The notes: a model not told the origin generated them from the sequence alone. A stretch of DNA of 6,021 nucleotides from UBA4644 sp964646225 (GCA_964646225.1 CAZYAD010000062.1:1-6021); one strand, 5' to 3'. Positions 1 through 5,923 are shown, counted from the stretch's first letter. Made by a program: numbers and translations.

Positions 1-85
1 CCAGCTTTTCGTCGATTTCCTCCGCCAGAAAATCGCCGTGCATATCGTTGGAGTGCAGAATGGTCAGTTTTTTCAGGTGATTCAA
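1..85 (-). CDS. 5'-nucleotidase / calcineurin-like metallophosphatase family protein, N-terminal fragment
   Basis: Reading the minus strand from a TTG codon at 85-83 gives MNHLKKLTILHSNDMHGDF, then LAEEIDEKL, and runs off the left edge after 28 codons. The stretch LTILHSNDMHGDF is the first metal-binding block (the D-x-H motif, here DMH) of the UshA/YunD-type bifunctional 5'-nucleotidase and metallophosphatase family. These enzymes hydrolyse nucleotides or related phosphoesters using two metal ions. The TTG start is chosen because AGGAG lies 8 bases upstream and the family motif begins only a few residues later; no ATG in frame precedes the motif. There is no signal peptide, which suggests a cytoplasmic YunD-like member rather than a secreted UshA type. 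It starts 47 bases after the stop of the SLH surface-protein gene on the same strand, so the two may be co-transcribed. The family is clear, but the substrate cannot be told from this fragment. Confidence 0.82.
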   Translation of the reverse strand, partial: MNHLKKLTILHSNDMHGDFLAEEIDEKL

Positions 86-93
86 AGAGCTCT

Positions 94-98
94 CTCCT
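94..98 (-). promoter_or_regulatory. Ribosome binding site that fixes the TTG start
   Basis: On the minus strand AAAGGAGAGAG covers this point, with AGGAG 8 bases before the TTG at 85. This spacing, and the absence of any ATG before the conserved motif, supports TTG initiation of the metallophosphatase gene. Confidence 0.75.
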
Positions 99-132
99 TT
101 CGCTTGTCGTTGGGCCGCTCAGTCGCCGTTTC

Positions 133-2379
133 TCAGGGGCTGACGCGGGGTCTCTTGCAGATGGCAGTCACATTATCGGTATGCACCACGGTGTGTGTCG
201 CATCGGAGATTTCGCAGCGATAGATCAGGGAAGCAGCGTCCGTCCGTGTGCTTTCAATCTTCACCGTAAGCGTGGCGGTGAAAACGCCGCCATACTTGGT
301 GCTGTTGCCCACAGGTTTCCAGTTCTCACCTGCGTCGGTGGAATACTGCCACTGGTAGGTGAAGGGGCCCTTGCCGCCGGAAATCTCCACGGTGAAGGAA
401 ACCTTCTCGCCCACGCCCCCCTGTTTGTTTTGGGGCTGCGTTACGATGGTCAGGCCGCCGGCGGGGGTTTCAGTGTCGCCGGTGCTGCCGGACTGCTTTT
501 CATGGATGCGGACGGCCTGAGAGCAAACCACAGTGCCTGCGGCATCGGTGATCTTGCAGCGGTACTGATAGTCGTAGATGAAGTCCTGCTCATCCACTAC
601 CGTCCACAGCTCATCGGTGTCCGCGCCGTCCACCACAGCATTATCCTTGAGATCGGACCAGTCCGCAGAGCCCTCGTACCGCATCTGCCACTGGTAGGTA
701 TAGGGGGCCCTGCCGCCGGTGACAGCCACCTTAAAGGTGGCCTGCTCACCCGCATCGTGGGCCCCGTCCTGAGGCTGCTCCGTCACGGTCAGTGCCCCTT
801 CGCTCTGCCGTACCGGGACGGCTTCCCCGGAATAGATCACAGCCCCGCTGCTATCGGTGATCTTGCAGCGGTACCGATTTCCGTCCTGGAAGTCTGCCTC
901 GGCGATCAGCGTTCTCAGCTCGGCGGTATTGGTGCCGGTATAGTACTCGCCGTTGGACAGATCCCACCAGTCGTCATGGTCGGTCTTCGCCTGCCACTGA
1001 TAGGTCAGCGGCGCTTTGCCGCCGGAGACAGTGACGCCGAAATCCACCCAATCGCCCACCTTGCAGGTCACATTCTGAGGCTGCGCCGTCACGGTCAGCG
1101 CGTTGGCGCTCTTTTTCAGGGTGGCGGCATTGGTATACACTACGACCCCGGCTGCATCGGTGATCTTGCAGCGGTAGCTGTAGCCTGCGGCAAAGTCGAC
1201 ATCGCAGGTCACCAGCTCCAGCATATTGCTCTTGGAGGTCTCATAGCCGGAGTTGCGAGGGGGAAAATCCTGCCATTTGCCGTCCGAGGCCTTGCGCTGC
1301 CACTGATAGGCATGGGGCAGCTTGCCGCCCACGGCAAAGGCGCTGAACCAGACCTCCGCACCGCTGCCTGCGGTCACATCCACCGGATGCTCCACCACGG
1401 TCAGCGGGGAATTGTCCGCAGTCACGCGGGCGCTCTGGGTGAAGACCTGATGCTTGGCCGCATCGGTGATCCGGCAGCGATAGAGGGTGCCGGTATAGGC
1501 CTCCGACGGATCCAGCTTCACAGTCAGCTTATTCGTGACCACGCCGCTGAGCTTGCTGTCGTTGACGATGGCGTTCCAGCTGGCGCCGCCATCGTAGGAT
1601 TCGAACCACTGGTAGCTGTAGGGGCCCTTGCCGCCGGTGACGGCGGTGGAGAATACGGCCTTGCCGTTGGCCGACAGATAGTCCACATCCGCAGGCTGCT
1701 CCGTCACCACCAGATCGCCGGCAACGGCCATCTCAAAGCGGATGCGGGCATCGGCGCTCATCATGCGGGTGAGGATGGTGGCCACCTCGCTGCGCTGGAT
1801 GAAGCTGCCCGGATTGCATGTGTGGGTCACGGCGTTGCTGCCCTGCAGAATGCCCGCCCGGTATAACTTGTAAATGGCCGCTGCCTGCGGATGATCGATG
1901 GACACATCCGGGATCGCGCCGTCATCCACCCGGTTGATGGCCGTCAGCGCGGTATAGCCGCTCTTCAGGCCGGTATCGGGGATGGCATTGGCAAAAATCT
2001 CCATATAGCCCGCACGGGTGGCGTTGGCGTTCCAGTCATAGGTCCTTCCGGCGGAGATGATGCCATTGGCCAGGGCGTAGTCCACATAGACCTGATACCA
2101 GGGGGTGCCCACCGTAAAATCCGTGTTGCCCTGGGTGGCCTTTTTGTGCATACAGGCTGCCAGCTTGATGGCAGAGCCGTAGGTCAGGTTGCTGTCGGGG
2201 GAATAGGTGGTGGCGGAGGTTCCGTTTACCAGTCCCTGGGCCACAGCATATTCCACATCCGCGTAAAACCAGTCTGTTTCCTTCACATCGGCAAATCGCC
2301 CTGCCGCCAGTGCGGCGGCGGGCAGCAGCGTCAGGCACATGGCCAGGCACAGTACGATGCTCGCAATCCGTTTCTTCAT
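133..2379 (-). CDS. Secreted SLH-domain surface protein with five Ig-like repeats
   Basis: This 748-residue protein is predicted to be exported and held on the cell wall. Residues 1-26 are a signal peptide (MKKR, a hydrophobic core, then AAALAA before GRFADV). Residues about 27-214 form three S-layer homology modules. The first is clear (FADV..WFYADVEYAVAQGLVNG), the second is WYQVYVDYALANGI, and the third is AAAIYKLYRAGILQG with FIQRSEVATILTRM. SLH modules bind secondary cell-wall polymer non-covalently. Residues about 223-740 hold five tandem Ig-like domains, each with a GG.xP..YQW block and a YRC.I(T/S)D block, at roughly 223-320, 326-422, 428-524, 530-626 and 643-740. A Ser/Gly/Thr-rich linker (627-642) precedes the last. 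There is no enzyme domain and no sortase signal, so adhesion, a structural role or ligand display is likely (inference). ATG at 2379 is preceded by AAAGGAG (2390-2396) at 10 bases. It is probably co-transcribed with the downstream metallophosphatase gene. Confidence 0.9.
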   Translation of the reverse strand: MKKRIASIVLCLAMCLTLLPAAALAAGRFADVKETDWFYADVEYAVAQGLVNGTSATTYSPDSNLTYGSAIKLAACMHKKATQGNTDFTVGTPWYQVYVDYALANGIISAGRTYDWNANATRAGYMEIFANAIPDTGLKSGYTALTAINRVDDGAIPDVSIDHPQAAAIYKLYRAGILQGSNAVTHTCNPGSFIQRSEVATILTRMMSADARIRFEMAVAGDLVVTEQPADVDYLSANGKAVFSTAVTGGKGPYSYQWFESYDGGASWNAIVNDSKLSGVVTNKLTVKLDPSEAYTGTLYRCRITDAAKHQVFTQSARVTADNSPLTVVEHPVDVTAGSGAEVWFSAFAVGGKLPHAYQWQRKASDGKWQDFPPRNSGYETSKSNMLELVTCDVDFAAGYSYRCKITDAAGVVVYTNAATLKKSANALTVTAQPQNVTCKVGDWVDFGVTVSGGKAPLTYQWQAKTDHDDWWDLSNGEYYTGTNTAELRTLIAEADFQDGNRYRCKITDSSGAVIYSGEAVPVRQSEGALTVTEQPQDGAHDAGEQATFKVAVTGGRAPYTYQWQMRYEGSADWSDLKDNAVVDGADTDELWTVVDEQDFIYDYQYRCKITDAAGTVVCSQAVRIHEKQSGSTGDTETPAGGLTIVTQPQNKQGGVGEKVSFTVEISGGKGPFTYQWQYSTDAGENWKPVGNSTKYGGVFTATLTVKIESTRTDAASLIYRCEISDATHTVVHTDNVTAICKRPRVSP
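160..1713 (-). repeat. Five tandem Ig-like domain repeats, about 300-310 bp period
   Basis: The DNA encoding the Ig-like domains repeats recognisably. A version of gcatcggtgatcttgcagcg recurs near 200, 542, 852, 1154 and 1460, and a ctgccactggtaggt-like block (encoding YQW) recurs about 130 bases further on within each unit. Units sit at about 1420-1713, 1114-1404, 808-1098, 502-792 and 160-453. The larger step before the last unit reflects a 16-residue linker. The copies have diverged, so the array looks old rather than freshly duplicated. The short near-identical blocks could still support recombination that changes the repeat number. Confidence 0.8.
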
Positions 2380-2415
2380 CTTTTTCCGTCTCCTTTTCCA
2401 GTATTTTCTTTTGGC

Positions 2416-2520
2416 TTACAAGAGGGCAAGCCTGTCTGGGCTGTCGCAGAAACATCGAAGTGCCCGGCTCCCGGATTCTGCTGTGGCCCTGCTGGCCGCG
2501 GTCTTCCAGTTCTGCACCAT
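2416..2520 (-). CDS. Possible 34-residue small protein or leader peptide upstream of the SLH gene
   Basis: ATG at 2520 is preceded by AAGGAGG (2527-2533) with 6 bases between, which is the best ribosome site on the minus strand here. The frame encodes MVQNWKTAASRATAESGSRA, then LRCFCDSPDRLALL, and stops at TAA (2416-2418), 36 bases before the SLH start codon. It has no membrane segment or signal peptide and I recognise no family. Two cysteines sit close together (CFC) near the end. The position suggests a leader peptide or a small first gene of the SLH operon. It could also be chance, since the composition is unremarkable and the frame is open by only 34 codons. The ribosome site is the main support. 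Confidence 0.35.
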   Translation of the reverse strand: MVQNWKTAASRATAESGSRALRCFCDSPDRLALL

Positions 2521-2526
2521 CAAGCG

Positions 2527-2533
2527 CCTCCTT
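2527..2533 (-). promoter_or_regulatory. Strong ribosome binding site for the small ORF
   Basis: Minus-strand AAGGAGG is a seven-base match to the anti-Shine-Dalgarno sequence, 6 bases before the ATG at 2520. Such a match with correct spacing is unlikely to be idle, but it is only indirect evidence of translation. Confidence 0.5.
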
Positions 2534-2550
2534 CCGAACGCGATTTTTTC

Positions 2551-2579
2551 TTGAAAAAAATGGGGTTGTCTGCTATAAT
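2551..2579 (+). promoter_or_regulatory. Strong sigma-A type promoter with extended -10
   Basis: TTGAAA (2551-2556) and TATAAT (2574-2579) are separated by exactly 17 bases, and TG one base before the -10 (2571-2572) makes it an extended -10. A T-run (2544-2549) just upstream of the -35 resembles an UP-type element and, with the A-run after it, forms an inverted repeat TTTTTTC-TT-GAAAAAA centred on the -35. The -10 matches consensus perfectly and the -35 in five of six positions. Transcription should start near 2586 on the plus strand, about 270 bases before the lipoprotein start codon. The promoter strength fits an abundant RNA or a highly expressed operon. Confidence 0.87.
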
Positions 2580-2585
2580 AAGAAA

Positions 2586-2784
2586 GATCACGAAAGAGGA
2601 TGCCGTCCGGCACGGGCCAGGTGCCGTTCGACCTTTCGGGCAAAGCTACGCTTCGTCCGAAAGGGGGACACCCCCCTTCGCGACCGGTCGACGAGTGTCA
2701 GAGTGCGAGTCTGGCACCGTCTGTCTGTTTTGTACCATGGTTCATAACGACTGTATACCCTAAAAGCACCGTTTTAGGGTGTAT
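2586..2784 (+). ncRNA. Candidate structured ncRNA or long structured 5' leader
   Basis: The transcript expected from the promoter at 2551-2579 has about 200 bases that code for no protein but fold well. H1 pairs 2608-2613 CGGCAC with 2621-2626 GTGCCG. H2 pairs 2632-2639 CCTTTCGG with 2657-2664 CCGAAAGG and has an inner AAGC/GCTT stem (2643-2646 with 2650-2653). H3 pairs 2661-2667 AAGGGGG with 2672-2678 CCCCCTT. H4 pairs 2695-2702 with 2710-2717 (GTGTCAGA/TCTGGCAC, one G-U). H5 pairs 2753-2765 with 2772-2784 (13 pairs). TCGA at 2628-2631 can pair with TCGA at 2688-2691 to enclose H2/H3, extending to TCGACC/GGTCGA if H2 gives up its first pairs. The approximate length, multi-hairpin layout and strong promoter are compatible with the large clostridial raiA-type RNA class, but I cannot confirm that from memory. 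It does not look like RNase P, SRP, tmRNA or 6S RNA. It may end near 2784-2797 as a free RNA or continue into the lipoprotein mRNA. Confidence 0.6.
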
Positions 2785-2797
2785 CATCCGAATTTTT
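2753..2797 (+). terminator. Possible terminator or 3' hairpin of the structured RNA (atypical)
   Basis: GTATACCCTAAAA (2753-2765) pairs with TTTTAGGGTGTAT (2772-2784) around a six-base loop GCACCG: 13 pairs, two of them G-U. A T5 run follows only at 2793-2797, eight bases after the stem, and the top of the stem is A-T rich. This is not a classic intrinsic terminator. It could be the 3' closing hairpin of the ncRNA, a weak or partial terminator that lets some transcripts reach the lipoprotein gene, or a processing site. Confidence 0.35.
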
Positions 2798-2842
2798 CCG
2801 TGGAGCGCAGAGCAGCGGCGGCTTTGCCCGCACATTCTGCTT

Positions 2843-2848
2843 GGGAGG
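2843..2848 (+). promoter_or_regulatory. Ribosome binding site that fixes the lipoprotein start at 2856
   Basis: GGGAGG (part of GGGAGGAA) lies 7 bases before ATG 2856. An in-frame TTG at 2841 overlaps this site and would add five residues before the signal sequence. It has no ribosome site of its own, so 2856 is the better start. Confidence 0.88.
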
Positions 2849-2855
2849 AATCCTC

Positions 2856-4187
2856 ATGAAAAGAAAGCATCTGGCCCTGTTTTTACTTCTTGCAACGCTG
2901 CTGTCCCTTGTGGGCTGCGGCGAAAAAACGCTGCTGGATCCCAAAGAGCCGGTGGAGCTGACCTTCTGGCATGTCTATGGGGAGCAGGCAGGCTCTCCCA
3001 TGGATCTGCTGGTGGACGAGTTCAACCAGACCGTTGGACGCGAAAAGGGCGTCCGCGTGAAGGTCACCGCCCAGAGCAGCACCAGCCGCATCGGCGAGCT
3101 GCTGCTGGAAAGTCAGGCCGAGGGTTCCGATGTGGAGATGCCCGACCTGTTCACCTGCCACCTGAACAACGCCCTCGAGCTGGGCGTTGACAGTCTGCTG
3201 GACTGGAACGAGTGGTTCAGCGAGGAGGAACGCAGCGCGTTCGTCCCCGGCTTTCTTGCCGACGGTGAGCAGGACGGCAAGCTCTATATCTTCCCGCTTT
3301 CCAAGTCCACCCATGTGCTGATGTTCAACGGCAGCCGCTTCGCCCGTTTTTCCGCCGAGACCGGCGTGGCCTATGACGATTTTTCCACCTGGGAAGGCCT
3401 GTACGATGCCGCCGCCAGGTTCTATGACTGGTCGGGCGGCGAGGTTTTCTGCGCGCTGGACTACCCCATCCGTGCCGTGGAGCTGAACGCCATGGAGCAT
3501 GGCGCGCAGGACTTCTATACCGAAGACGGCTGGTACGATTTTGACAATCCTATTTTTAAGGAAAGCTGGATGCAGTTCGCCCGTTCTCTGGCGCAGGGGC
3601 ATGTGCAGGTCGCTGACCTCTACTCCAACACCCAGGTGATGACCGGCGACGCGCTGTGCGGCCTGGGCTCCTGCGCTGCGATACTATATTATAATGATAC
3701 GGTCTCCTATGCCGACGGCACCAGCGAGCCCATGGATCTCCATGTCCTGCCTGTGCCCCAGACCCCGGGCAGTGAGCCCCTGATGACCCAGGCGGGCGTG
3801 GGCCTTGCCGCCCACAGAACCACCGACCAGAAAGCGGAGGCCGCCGCGCTGTTCGTAGACTGGCTTACTGAGGCGGAGCGCAACCTGAAATTCGTGGCCG
3901 ATACCGGCTATATGCCTGTCCGCGTGGGGGCGTTCGAGGGCATCGATCTGGACACCTACGAGTTCCCGGAAGAGAGCTATGTGGCACTGTATTCTGCGTT
4001 GAAGGATGCGCAGGAGCGCTACACCCCGGTTTCCGAGCCCAACTTTGCGGGCTATTATGACAGCATCTACGCCCTCTACGATGGTCTGCGCCAGATGCAG
4101 AAGGAGCTGCCCGTCCGTGCCGCCGCAGGCGAGGACGTGGAAGCACTGGCCGAGGAGACCTGGGCCTTCTTCCGGAGCGTCCGATGA
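2856..4187 (+). CDS. Extracellular solute-binding lipoprotein, family 1 (ABC-type, sugar-binding-like)
   Basis: The 443-residue product starts MKRKHLALFL and has a lipoprotein signal with lipobox LVGC, the lipidated cysteine being residue 21. It would sit on the outer face of the membrane. The mature start ELTFWHVYGEQAGSPMDLLV (34-53), the DGKLYIFPLS block (140-149), the segment AGVGLAAHRT (313-322), and FVDWLTEAERNLKFVADTG (333-351) followed by YMPVR are the usual landmarks of the SBP_bac_1 family. Its members mostly bind oligosaccharides, polyols or glycerol-3-phosphate. Length and fold are normal. No permease or ATPase gene follows; instead the stop overlaps the start of a membrane-bound LuxR-type regulator (ATGA), so the two are translationally coupled. 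It may serve as a ligand-binding partner of that receptor or supply a transporter encoded elsewhere (inference). The ligand cannot be read from the sequence. Expression is probably from the promoter at 2551-2579 through a long structured leader. Confidence 0.9.
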   Translation: MKRKHLALFLLLATLLSLVGCGEKTLLDPKEPVELTFWHVYGEQAGSPMDLLVDEFNQTVGREKGVRVKVTAQSSTSRIGELLLESQAEGSDVEMPDLFTCHLNNALELGVDSLLDWNEWFSEEERSAFVPGFLADGEQDGKLYIFPLSKSTHVLMFNGSRFARFSAETGVAYDDFSTWEGLYDAAARFYDWSGGEVFCALDYPIRAVELNAMEHGAQDFYTEDGWYDFDNPIFKESWMQFARSLAQGHVQVADLYSNTQVMTGDALCGLGSCAAILYYNDTVSYADGTSEPMDLHVLPVPQTPGSEPLMTQAGVGLAAHRTTDQKAEAAALFVDWLTEAERNLKFVADTGYMPVRVGAFEGIDLDTYEFPEESYVALYSALKDAQERYTPVSEPNFAGYYDSIYALYDGLRQMQKELPVRAAAGEDVEALAEETWAFFRSVR

Positions 4188-5848
4188 AGCCTGCGGCAAA
4201 GGGTGCCCAGTTCTTTCAGACGGCGCGGCGCTCCATGCGCCACCAGCTTGGCTGGTATATGGCGGCTCTGGCAGCACTGCTCATTGCGGCGGTGTGCATC
4301 GGCCTGTTTTTCGTGGGACGGCTCAGCAGTCCCGGCGCGGAGCTTGAGCGCACCCTGCACACCCAGATGGACTTCTTTCAGGACGATATGCGCTCCCTGT
4401 GGCAGAATGTGGGCACCTCTGCCGTCCATCTCTCCGGTGACATGACCGACATTCTGGAACGCTGTCTGGAGGAACGCGGCACCGCCTTTGATGCCCTCAC
4501 CGGCGATCTGGACGCCCTCACCGCTATTGAGGACGCCATGCTCGAGCCGCTCTGCCAGTACATCCGCCAGACCCGCTGCTCCGGGATTTTTGTGATTCTG
4601 GAGGCATCCATGCGCACCGACAGTGCTCCGGATGTCCGCAGCGGCCTGTACATTCAGAAGAACAACGCTGAGCGAGCCAGCAACGAGCTGCTGCTGTTCC
4701 GCGGAATGCCCGCCGTCAGCAAGGCGCACAATGTCATGCCCCACCGGAAGTGGCAGCAGGAGTTCCGCACAGCCCACTTCCCCAACTATGACGAATGCAT
4801 CAGCGCGGGCGGTGCTTCCACCTGGGATGCCTGCCGTATCACCGACCTGATCCTCCTCCCCGGCACCTCGGAAAAGGCCATTTTGCTGACCATCCCCATG
4901 ACCGCCAGGGACGGCACGGTGTATGGGCTCTGCGGCTTTGCGGTGAATCAGACCTACTTCGGCTCCCACTTCGAGCAGCCCTCCGATCTCAGCCGTCTGG
5001 CCTGCATCCTGACCTCCGATACCGGTGGCACGCTGGATGTGGATGCCGGGCTGGTGACCTACACCCGGGACGGCTCCTGCAATCTGCCCAAGGACGCATT
5101 GTCTCTCAGGGAGATGGGCGGCGGGCTGCTTCATTTTTCCGGCAGCGGCTACGAGTTTGTGGGCAAGCTGGAGCAGATCCGCTTCACCCGTGGCGATGAC
5201 GCCCTTACGCTGGCGGTGCTCATCCCCAAGGAGGACTACGACCGCGCAGTGTTTGGCGGCACGGTACAGACGGCGCTGTTCGCCTTCCTGCTCCTGTTCT
5301 TTGCCGTGGCCTGCTGCGCGATCTTCGCTCGCCGTTTCCTCCAGCCGGTTTACGAGGATATGAAGCGTCTGCAGGCCGAAGCGCCGGACAAGACCCAGAT
5401 GGCCTTTGACGACTTCAGCCCCCTGAGCGAGGCCATTTCCTCCCGCGAGGAGAACCACCGGGCGCTGGTCACCTCCCTCGAGGGCGAAAAGGAATCACTG
5501 CAAAGCCGGTACGACGAGACCCAGAGCCAGCTGGAGGTTGCCCAGGCAGATGCCAGGCAGCTTGCGGCGCGGCGGCGGGACGAGCTTGATCCGGCAGACT
5601 ACGAGATGTTCCTGCTGGAATACCGCAAGCTCACCGACAAGCAGCGCCTTGTCATCGACGACATGGTGGACGGTCTCACCCCGCAGCAGTCTGCCGACCA
5701 CCTGAATTATCAAAAGAGCACGGTCTATTCCTACCGACGGGATATTTACGACAAGCTGAACATCACCGGCAAGGATAAGCTCCAGCAGCTGCGCCTGCGC
5801 GTCGCCCTGCTGCGGCAGGAGGAGCAGCAGGAGACGCCGGTGCCATAA
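4184..5848 (+). CDS. Membrane-tethered LuxR-type transcriptional regulator with extracellular sensor domain
   Basis: The 554-residue protein has TM1 at about 22-45, an extracellular region of about 310 residues (46-358), TM2 at about 359-381, and a cytoplasmic tail. The extracellular part is of double-Cache size, and GTVYGLCGFAVNQTYF (244-259) resembles the end of a Cache fold; that assignment is tentative. After TM2 comes a short HAMP-like piece (RRFLQPVYEDMKRLQ, 383-397), then a charged helical, probably coiled-coil, stretch (about 415-466). Residues about 483-541 form a LuxR/GerE helix-turn-helix: LTDKQRLVIDDMVDGLTPQQ (483-502), then SADHLNYQKSTVYSYRRDIY (503-522) and DKLNITGKDKL. No kinase or receiver domain is present, so it appears to be a one-component receptor that binds DNA while in the membrane or after cleavage. 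ATG 4184 overlaps the lipoprotein stop and has GGAG 6 bases upstream. The targets are unknown; its own operon is an obvious candidate (inference). Confidence 0.85.
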   Translation: MKPAAKGAQFFQTARRSMRHQLGWYMAALAALLIAAVCIGLFFVGRLSSPGAELERTLHTQMDFFQDDMRSLWQNVGTSAVHLSGDMTDILERCLEERGTAFDALTGDLDALTAIEDAMLEPLCQYIRQTRCSGIFVILEASMRTDSAPDVRSGLYIQKNNAERASNELLLFRGMPAVSKAHNVMPHRKWQQEFRTAHFPNYDECISAGGASTWDACRITDLILLPGTSEKAILLTIPMTARDGTVYGLCGFAVNQTYFGSHFEQPSDLSRLACILTSDTGGTLDVDAGLVTYTRDGSCNLPKDALSLREMGGGLLHFSGSGYEFVGKLEQIRFTRGDDALTLAVLIPKEDYDRAVFGGTVQTALFAFLLLFFAVACCAIFARRFLQPVYEDMKRLQAEAPDKTQMAFDDFSPLSEAISSREENHRALVTSLEGEKESLQSRYDETQSQLEVAQADARQLAARRRDELDPADYEMFLLEYRKLTDKQRLVIDDMVDGLTPQQSADHLNYQKSTVYSYRRDIYDKLNITGKDKLQQLRLRVALLRQEEQQETPVP

Positions 5849-5867
5849 AGCTCCCAAAATGAAAAAG

Positions 5868-5908
5868 CCGTGCTGAGCGCTTGCTCGCTCAGCACGGTGT
5901 TTCTTTTT
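5868..5908 (+). terminator. Intrinsic terminator of the lipoprotein-regulator operon (probably bidirectional)
   Basis: CCGTGCTGAGCG (5868-5879) pairs perfectly over 12 bases with CGCTCAGCACGG (5886-5897) around a six-base loop, followed by TGTTTCTTTTT. It lies 19 bases after the regulator's stop. The left flank has AAAAAG (5862-5867), which gives a T-run on the minus strand, so it may also stop read-through from the tRNA side. Confidence 0.92.
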
Positions 5909-5923
5909 CCCGGTGTTCTGATG

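Larger units (their letters stand above)
2380..2855. other. Divergent intergenic region between the surface-protein and solute-binding genes
   Basis: These 476 bases lie between the divergent starts of the SLH protein and the lipoprotein. From left to right they hold the SLH ribosome site (2390-2396, minus), a possible 34-codon minus-strand ORF with its own ribosome site (2416-2533), a T-tract and then a strong plus-strand promoter (2544-2579), a hairpin-rich transcribed stretch (2586-2784), a T5 run (2793-2797), and the lipoprotein ribosome site (2843-2848). No plus-strand reading frame here looks like a protein. I see no clear sigma-A promoter for the SLH gene; its promoter is probably upstream of the small ORF or of a non-consensus type. 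Confidence 0.7.

Noticed and set aside
154..1713. Repeats as a CRISPR or other direct-repeat array
   Set aside because: The period is about 300 bp, the reading frame is kept throughout, and every unit encodes the same Ig-like fold.
181..1866. Long open plus-strand frame (561 codons) opposite the SLH gene
   Set aside because: It is antisense to a gene with a signal peptide, SLH and Ig domains. Its product is a repetitive Gly/Ala/His/Leu-rich shadow with no ribosome site, kept open by the GC-rich repeats.
2730..2758. Possible second promoter TTGTAC ... TATACC before the lipoprotein gene
   Set aside because: The -35 matches consensus only at TTG, the -10 is four of six, and the -10 lies within the 2753-2784 hairpin stem.
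2620..2770. Possible loop contact between GGTGC (2620-2624) and loop GCACC (2766-2770)
   Set aside because: Only five pairs, and GTGCC is already used in H1. Equivalent complementarity also exists at 2713-2718, so it is likely chance.
2600..3190. Plus-strand frame of 196 codons spanning the intergenic region into the lipoprotein gene
   Set aside because: It crosses the structured RNA and the lipoprotein's start out of frame, lacks a ribosome site, and has no recognisable domain.
4076..5458. Long open minus-strand frame (460 codons) opposite the regulator
   Set aside because: It is a shadow of two well-supported genes, with low-complexity composition and no recognisable domain or good start.
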